This document shows, piece after piece, positions 7,464-10,758 of a stretch of DNA of 10,758 nt. This stretch comes from Gammaproteobacteria bacterium (GTDB lineage: Bacteria > Pseudomonadota > Gammaproteobacteria > SZUA-21). Below the pieces are notes generated by a model that did not search any database, was not told where the DNA came from, and worked only from the letters and a program-made list of their open reading frames with translations. Position numbers and translations under genes: made by a program. The stretch is from assembly GCA_003233075.1 (NCBI GenBank), contig QIKQ01000188.1:1-10758 (forward strand), read 5' to 3'. Positions within the stretch are counted from its first letter, which is position 1. Each line of letters opens with the position of its first letter.

Positions 7464-7901
7464 ATGAATCCAAAAGCAATTAATGCTCGAAAGCGCTCGC
7501 GCAGATTGGCTATGCAAGCTTTATATCAATTGCAAATATCAGGCGATGAGCCACTTGATATAGAAAAGCAGTTTAAAACTCAAGATGAGTATAAAAGTGC
7601 GGATCCTGAGTATTTTCATGAGCTATTATTCGGCATTGCAAAATCAATTGAAGAATTGATGGCAAGCTTAGCGCCTTTTCTAGATAGAAAAAGCGAGGAA
7701 GTCGACCCAGTCGAAAAGTCGATTTTATTAATTGGCGTTTACGAACTAAAAAGTCGTCTTGATATTCCTTACCGCGCGATCCTAAACGAAGCAATCAATT
7801 TAGCTAAAAAATTTGGCGCTGAAGATGGCCATAAGTATATAAATGGTATATTAGATAAAGCTGCAAAAGCGATACGACAACAAGAAATTCAAGCAGGATA
7901 A
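7464..7901 (+). CDS. nusB: Transcription antitermination factor NusB
   Basis: All-helical RNA-binding protein that joins NusE (ribosomal protein S10) on the boxA element and supports antitermination in rRNA operons. The product is 145 residues, close to E. coli NusB (139). The N-terminal arginine-rich ARKRSRRLAMQALYQL (8-23) is the family's RNA-contacting start. VDPVEKSILLIGVYEL and IPYRAILNEAINLAKKFG are the conserved core helices, and the DGHKYINGILDKAA segment is near the C-terminus. The ATG is the only start that gives this conserved N-terminus; the preceding TTGAG is a poor ribosome binding site. Placement right after ribH and before thiL is typical of gammaproteobacteria. Confidence 0.96.
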   Translation: MNPKAINARKRSRRLAMQALYQLQISGDEPLDIEKQFKTQDEYKSADPEYFHELLFGIAKSIEELMASLAPFLDRKSEEVDPVEKSILLIGVYELKSRLDIPYRAILNEAINLAKKFGAEDGHKYINGILDKAAKAIRQQEIQAG

Positions 7902-7905
7902 TTAA

Positions 7906-7925
7906 GTGCTAGGTCTAATTAGCAC
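7906..7925 (+). other. Hairpin over the thiL translation start region
   Basis: GTGCTA (7906-7911) pairs perfectly with TAGCAC (7920-7925) around the loop GGTCTAAT. It begins four bases after the nusB stop and ends three bases before the thiL ATG. The only purine-rich ribosome binding candidate for thiL (AGG at 7911-7913) lies at the stem-loop boundary, so the hairpin could influence thiL translation. An alternative pairing of TAATTA (7899-7904) with TAATTA (7916-7921) is possible. Confidence 0.35.
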
Positions 7926-7928
7926 AAA

Positions 7929-8939
7929 ATGACTAATAGGCCATCCAGTCAATTCAATCGAGAAATTTGTACAAATCACTTCATTAATGCCTTTCATCAA
8001 ACCGGTTTGCTTTCTGATTTGGATCTAAACTATCTAGACCAAGATCATAATTACAAAAGACAGTGGACAGTTAGCGAAAATTGCCAACTGGTAGTCAGCA
8101 CAGACTCACTCATTGAGAATGTTCACTTTCTTGAAAATACAGCGGCTGGTGACATAGCATTCAAGTCGCTGGCAGTAAACCTGAGTGATTTAGCGGCAAT
8201 GGCTGCAACTCCAAAAGCAATAGGACTGACACTATTGCTGCCCGAGCTGAATGAGTCTTGGGCAAACGAGTTTGCTACTGTTTTAAGTAAGCTGAGTTTG
8301 GTACACAAAATAGATTTAGTTAATTTTCAAGCTCATCAGGGTGAATTGGCAATTCATGTTCAAATATATGGGGAGGTGGAAGTAGGGCGAGCCTTAACTC
8401 GTTCGGCTGCAAAGAAGGGTGATTTAATTTGCGTCAGCGGTTTCTTGGGTGATGCTGCATACGGTTTGAAAATTTTAAAAGAGGGATTAGAGTTTGAAAA
8501 AAATAGTGATCTTCAATATTTAGTTAATCGTTTGTTGTTACCTACTCCTCGTGTCGAATTAGGCAGATTACTGGGCTTGTTTGCTAACGCTTGCATTGAT
8601 TTGTCAGATGGACTTTTGGCTGACCTCGGTCATATTTGCAGACAAAGCAAAGTTGGGGCGATTATTGAATTAACTAAACTGCCACTTTCTGAGCCCTTGC
8701 GTCACGTTTGTGACGAGAAAGATTTAACGACATACGCCCTGAGTTGCGGTGATGATTACGAGCTGTGTTTTACCTTAGAGGTAAAAAAATACAGTGAGAC
8801 TGTCGAATTATGTCAGCAACGCGGCTTTTCTATTCATCAAATTGGTACAATTGTACAAGAGCCGGGAGTAAAAGTGTATGATGGGGACAAAGAATATACA
8901 GCCTTGAATCAAAAAGGCTTTGAGCATTTCCAAGTTTAG
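7929..8939 (+). CDS. thiL: Thiamine-monophosphate kinase ThiL, with two divergent active-site motifs
   Basis: ThiL phosphorylates thiamine monophosphate to the cofactor thiamine diphosphate and belongs to the PurM/SelD/HypE fold. This protein has 336 residues (E. coli 325) and aligns along its whole length. STDSL (57-61), NVHF (64-67), NLSDLAAM (84-91), GRALTRSAAKKGD (153-165), IDLSDGLLADLGHI (223-236) and CGDDYELCF (273-281) are all present. Two hallmark metal/ATP motifs are not. The N-terminal GIGDD segment is replaced by a region reading YLDQDHN (35-41). The segment that reads GGDTTRG in E. coli is NFQAHQG (132-138, bases 8322-8342). The frame is open and the flanking residues align without gaps at the second site, so a sequencing frameshift is unlikely. 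The protein may be catalytically altered. It follows nusB by 27 bases and precedes pgpA by 11 bases. Confidence 0.88.
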   Translation: MTNRPSSQFNREICTNHFINAFHQTGLLSDLDLNYLDQDHNYKRQWTVSENCQLVVSTDSLIENVHFLENTAAGDIAFKSLAVNLSDLAAMAATPKAIGLTLLLPELNESWANEFATVLSKLSLVHKIDLVNFQAHQGELAIHVQIYGEVEVGRALTRSAAKKGDLICVSGFLGDAAYGLKILKEGLEFEKNSDLQYLVNRLLLPTPRVELGRLLGLFANACIDLSDGLLADLGHICRQSKVGAIIELTKLPLSEPLRHVCDEKDLTTYALSCGDDYELCFTLEVKKYSETVELCQQRGFSIHQIGTIVQEPGVKVYDGDKEYTALNQKGFEHFQV

Positions 8940-8944
8940 GGAAG
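8938..8944 (+). promoter_or_regulatory. Ribosome binding site that supports a non-canonical pgpA start
   Basis: AGGGAAG begins within the thiL stop codon and lies six to nine bases before ATT 8951, counted from its end or from its GGG core. It is the only good Shine-Dalgarno match near the point where the conserved PgpA sequence begins. Nothing comparable stands before ATG 9086. Confidence 0.5.
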
Positions 8945-8950
8945 AAAATC

Positions 8951-9463
8951 ATTAAAAAAAATACTTTACCAAAAGGTTACTGGAAGAATCCAATTCATTT
9001 TATCTCTTGTGGTTTCGGTACAGGGGCCTCACCTTATGCGCCGGGTACGGTCGGAACTCTCGTTGGCATTGCCTTCTACATCCCAATGATAAAATATCTA
9101 ACAGTACCAGAGTATTTGCTGGTAACTTTGCTTGCTTTTCTTTTTGGAGTTTGGATTTGCGGTGTCACTAGTCGTGCATTCGGAGAGCATGATCACGGCG
9201 GTATCGTTTGGGATGAGGTGGTCGGTTACCTGATAACCATGACGGCCATTCCATTTCATTGGGCGTGGATTATAGTCGGATTTCTAGTTTTTCGGGTATT
9301 TGATATTTATAAACCCTGGCCCATTCTCGTGATTGATAAAAAAGTGAAGGGCGGATTCGGCGTCATGTTTGATGACGTTTTAGCAGGCGTCTACGCTTGG
9401 CTTGTCATGGTTCTGTTGGTATTGGCGATAAACCCAGAAAGTCTCAACTTGCTCGGCTCTTGA
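8951..9463 (+). CDS. pgpA: Phosphatidylglycerophosphatase A, probably starting at ATT
   Basis: Inner-membrane phosphatase that removes phosphate from phosphatidylglycerophosphate to give phosphatidylglycerol. The first ATG in frame (9086) would give only 125 residues and lose NPIHFISCGFGTGASPYAPG, a hallmark of the family. In the same frame the reading frame is open back to 8924, and that stretch has no ATG, GTG or TTG. ATT at 8951, with AGGGAAG upstream, gives 170 residues (E. coli 172). ATC 8948 is an alternative. With that numbering, HDHGGIVWDE covers residues 80-89 and FDDVLAG about 140-146; these acidic motifs form the metal-dependent active site. Several hydrophobic stretches (about 33-45, 52-72, 93-115 and 147-163) fit a multi-pass membrane protein. 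It is 11 bases after thiL, as in many gammaproteobacteria. An alternative annotation would place the start at 9086. Confidence 0.85.
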   Translation: MKKNTLPKGYWKNPIHFISCGFGTGASPYAPGTVGTLVGIAFYIPMIKYLTVPEYLLVTLLAFLFGVWICGVTSRAFGEHDHGGIVWDEVVGYLITMTAIPFHWAWIIVGFLVFRVFDIYKPWPILVIDKKVKGGFGVMFDDVLAGVYAWLVMVLLVLAINPESLNLLGS

Positions 9464-9497
9464 CATTAATTCATATAGTAAAAAATGAGGTTTTGAT

Positions 9498-9563
9498 ATG
9501 CGTCATTTTATTGTGTTTACATTTTTTATAGAGTTTGTTTTAACAAATGATGCGATTGAGTAG
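9498..9563 (+). CDS. Possible 21-residue hydrophobic small ORF
   Basis: ATG 9498 is preceded by GAGG (9487-9490) at seven bases, a better ribosome binding site than that of the next gene. The peptide MRHFIVFTFFIEFVLTNDAI ends with one more Glu and is largely hydrophobic. It lies in the 124-base gap between pgpA and the kinase-like gene. I do not recognise it, and chance occurrence in AT-rich DNA is quite possible. Confidence 0.15.
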   Translation: MRHFIVFTFFIEFVLTNDAIE

Positions 9564-9587
9564 AGTACAGCAGATTTATTATCGAGC

Positions 9588-10109
9588 ATGAAACGTGTAC
9601 TAATCCTTGGTTCTAGCGGCTCAGGCAAAACAACGCTCGCAAGACAACTGGCTAAGATATTATCTTTACCAGCGATTCATCTAGACAGTCATTTTTGGCT
9701 GCCTAATTGGATTGAATCCAGTGCGGAAGAGTGGCAGGCAAAGCTTAATATTTTATTAGAAGAACCAACATGGATTATGGAAGGTTGTTATACTAAAAGC
9801 CTACCACAGCGTATCGAATTGGCCGATACGATTGTCTATATAGATTTAAATCGTTTTGTTTGTTTATGGCGTTGCATAAAAAGATATTTTAAACACAGAA
9901 ACAAGGTTCGTGACGACTTGCCCGCCGGATGTTATGAAAAAATCGACTGGGACTTTTTCAAGTGGATTTGGAATTTCCCTAAAAACAAGCGACCCGTTAT
10001 TTACGACTTAGTAAATTCAATGAGCAAAGAAAAAAAATTAATTATTGTGCGCAATAAGCACGATTTATTTCAGTTTATAAATAAAATCAGTGGTGGCTCT
10101 CGCATTTAA
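9588..10109 (+). CDS. P-loop NTPase, adenylate-kinase-like (FlaR / topology modulation protein family)
   Basis: The product is a soluble 173-residue protein with a Walker A motif GSSGSGKTT at 8-16. LPAIHLDSHFWLPNW, the WIMEGCYT segment, and LADTIVYIDL followed by WRCIKRY are characteristic of small adenylate-kinase-related proteins labelled FlaR or DNA topology modulation protein. The IVYIDL strand probably serves as the Walker B-like element. The natural substrate of this family is poorly defined; phosphorylation of a nucleotide or other small molecule is an inference from the fold, and the topology name should not be taken as function. The gene follows pgpA after 124 bases. The start lacks a clear ribosome binding site but places the P-loop at the expected distance from the N-terminus. 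A palindromic repeat array begins about 30 bases after its stop. Confidence 0.85.
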   Translation: MKRVLILGSSGSGKTTLARQLAKILSLPAIHLDSHFWLPNWIESSAEEWQAKLNILLEEPTWIMEGCYTKSLPQRIELADTIVYIDLNRFVCLWRCIKRYFKHRNKVRDDLPAGCYEKIDWDFFKWIWNFPKNKRPVIYDLVNSMSKEKKLIIVRNKHDLFQFINKISGGSRI

Positions 10110-10140
10110 CAAAACTTGATGTCGGAGACTCTAATTAACT

Positions 10141-10165
10141 GTAGCCCGGCTCTTCAGAGCCGGGG
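10141..10165 (+). repeat. GTAG-footed palindrome (REP-like hairpin)
   Basis: GTAG (10141-10144) is followed immediately by CCCGGCTC, the loop TTCA, and GAGCCGGG (10157-10164), a perfect eight-base GC-rich stem. A GTAG tetranucleotide at the foot of a palindrome is the defining form of REP elements linked to RAYT transposases. It lies 32 bases after the kinase-like gene. It lacks a T run, so it is not a classical terminator, though it may stop 3' exonucleases. Confidence 0.55.
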
Positions 10166-10197
10166 TGGACCTAAATTCAATCATAATCACACCTCTG

Positions 10198-10241
10198 CGT
10201 CGTAGCGAAAAGTGTTCGCAGAACACTTTGTGGTAATCTCC
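10198..10241 (+). repeat. Truncated copy (3' 44 bases) of the composite repeat
   Basis: This segment matches the last 44 bases of the 10479-10647 repeat with two mismatches. It includes the hairpin AAAGTGTTC (10209-10217), loop GCA, GAACACTTT (10221-10229), and ends CTCC. It is joined directly, with one base between, to full copy 1. Confidence 0.85.
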
Positions 10242-10242
10242 C

Positions 10243-10412
10243 CAATTTTAATTATTTAACCCCGTAGAGACAAGGCATGCCTTGTCTACAAGAAGATCAA
10301 TTCAACTATTTGAAGTTGAATTGTTGAGCGGCAATCCGCCCTAGCATCCAGAGGAATTAAAAAGGATTCATCGTTGCGAAAAGTGTTCGCTGAACACTTT
10401 GTGGCAATCTCC
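10243..10412 (+). repeat. Composite palindromic repeat, copy 1
   Basis: 170-base non-coding repeat, matched by copy 2 with four substitutions and one single-base indel. It contains, in order, an AT-rich entry; GTAG (10264-10267) with the perfect 18-base palindrome GACAAGGCATGCCTTGTC (10269-10286) ending in CTAC; a ten-base stem CAATTCAACT/AGTTGAATTG (10298-10307, 10314-10323); GCGG/CCGC (10328-10331, 10336-10339); and the AAAGTGTTC/GAACACTTT hairpin (10380-10388, 10392-10400). No open reading frame of note is present. The form suggests a REP- or MITE-like element, or a family of structured transcripts. Confidence 0.85.
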
Positions 10413-10478
10413 TAAATTCAATTATTTACCTGAAGCTTGCAAGGAACGAGCGAAGCGAGTGGAAAGCGGGGTGGAGCC
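10413..10478 (+). repeat. Variable module between the two composite repeats
   Basis: These 66 bases start with an AT-rich linker (AAATTCAATTATTTACC) almost identical to the one that opens each composite repeat. They continue with a purine-rich body containing CGAGCGAAGCGAG and end GGGGTGGAGCC. GGGGTGGA also follows the GTAG hairpin at 10162-10169. The segment appears to be a different cassette inserted between two copies of the same repeat. Confidence 0.5.
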
Positions 10479-10647
10479 CAATTTCAATTATTTAACCCGT
10501 AGAGACAAGGCATGCCTTGTCTACAAGAAGATCAATTCAACTATTTGAAGTTGAATTGTTGAGCAGCAATCCGCCCTAGCATCCAGAGGAATTAAAAAGG
10601 ATTCGTCGTTGCGAAAAGTGTTCGCAGAACACTTTGTGGCAATCTCC
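10479..10647 (+). repeat. Composite palindromic repeat, copy 2
   Basis: 169 bases, about 97% identical to copy 1 and in the same orientation, offset by 236 bases. The GTAG foot is at 10499-10502, the 18-base palindrome at 10504-10521 and the final hairpin at 10615-10635. The GCGG arm of copy 1 reads GCAG here, weakening that small stem, while the other palindromes are intact. It ends four bases before the stop codon of the possible minus-strand gene at the window edge. Confidence 0.85.
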
Positions 10648-10651
10648 CCAT

Positions 10652-10758
10652 TTAGAGTAAATATTTAAACACTGCTGTCCCGTTAACTTTTTTATCTCGA
10701 TGTTTAATAGTCGCATTCACTAAACAAAATAAGTGACCGATAATATCGCTTTCGAAGC
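10652..10758 (-). CDS. Possible 3' end of an unidentified gene running off the window
   Basis: The minus strand is open from the window edge to a TAA at 10654-10652, giving at least 34 residues including IIGHLFCLVNATIKHRDKK and then VNGTAVFKYLL at the C-terminus. The composition is protein-like, and the other two minus-strand frames close within 18 codons. No start codon is visible, as expected if the gene begins outside. I do not recognise the family. If real, it is convergent with the kinase-like gene and the repeat array fills the space between two gene ends. Confidence 0.3.
   Translation of the reverse strand, partial: FESDIIGHLFCLVNATIKHRDKKVNGTAVFKYLL

Noticed and set aside
9086..9463. 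pgpA starting at the first ATG
   Set aside because: It would remove 45 residues including the GFGTGASPYAPGT family signature, and no good ribosome binding site precedes this ATG.
9516..9545. Promoter for the kinase-like gene (TTTACA at 9516-9521)
   Set aside because: No acceptable -10 hexamer lies at 16-18 bases spacing; the region is T-rich enough to give such words by chance.
10145..10164. Strong hairpin as intrinsic terminator of the kinase-like gene
   Set aside because: No T run follows on either strand; the GTAG foot and its place in a repeat array favour a REP-like element.
10141..10651. CRISPR array
   Set aside because: Repeat units are ~170 bp with internal palindromes, only two full copies exist, and there are no regular short repeats and spacers or cas genes.

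Overview
The window looks like AT-rich chromosomal DNA from a gammaproteobacterium. The gene order glyA-nrdR-ribD-ribE-ribB(A)-ribH-nusB-thiL-pgpA is the classical riboflavin/NusB cluster of that group, and the GlyA, RibH, NusB and NrdR sequences are typical of it. I cannot name the genus. No RNA genes, CRISPR arrays or phage genes are visible.

Layout. On the minus strand at the left (112-1557) is a gene for an exported zinc metallopeptidase-like protein. A 244-base divergent spacer separates it from a plus-strand run of nine genes: glyA (serine hydroxymethyltransferase), nrdR (repressor of ribonucleotide reductase genes), ribD, ribE, ribB with a decayed RibA-like half, ribH, nusB, thiL and pgpA. 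A small P-loop kinase-like gene of the FlaR/topology-modulation type follows at 9588-10109. The last 650 bases hold a dense array of palindromic repeats, and then what may be the 3' end of a minus-strand gene that runs off the window.

How the genes fit together. RibD, RibB, RibH and RibE supply four of the five protein activities for riboflavin from GTP and ribulose 5-phosphate. The missing GTP cyclohydrolase II must be encoded elsewhere, because the RibA-like half of the RibB protein has lost two of the three zinc cysteines and the GRGIGL segment. ThiL would make thiamine diphosphate, NusB acts in rRNA antitermination, PgpA in phosphatidylglycerol synthesis, and GlyA in one-carbon supply.

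Points worth attention. (1) ThiL lacks two metal/ATP-binding motifs of its family although its frame is intact. (2) PgpA has no ATG, GTG or TTG that would include its conserved N-terminus; a non-canonical ATT start with a good ribosome binding site fits. (3) No FMN riboswitch is recognisable, yet the 260-base spacer before ribB is full of hairpins, including a terminator-like hairpin with a possible competing pairing. (4) The 3' array has two 97%-identical ~170-bp composite repeats and several palindromes preceded by GTAG, the signature of REP elements mobilised by RAYT transposases, joined by a recurring AT-rich linker.
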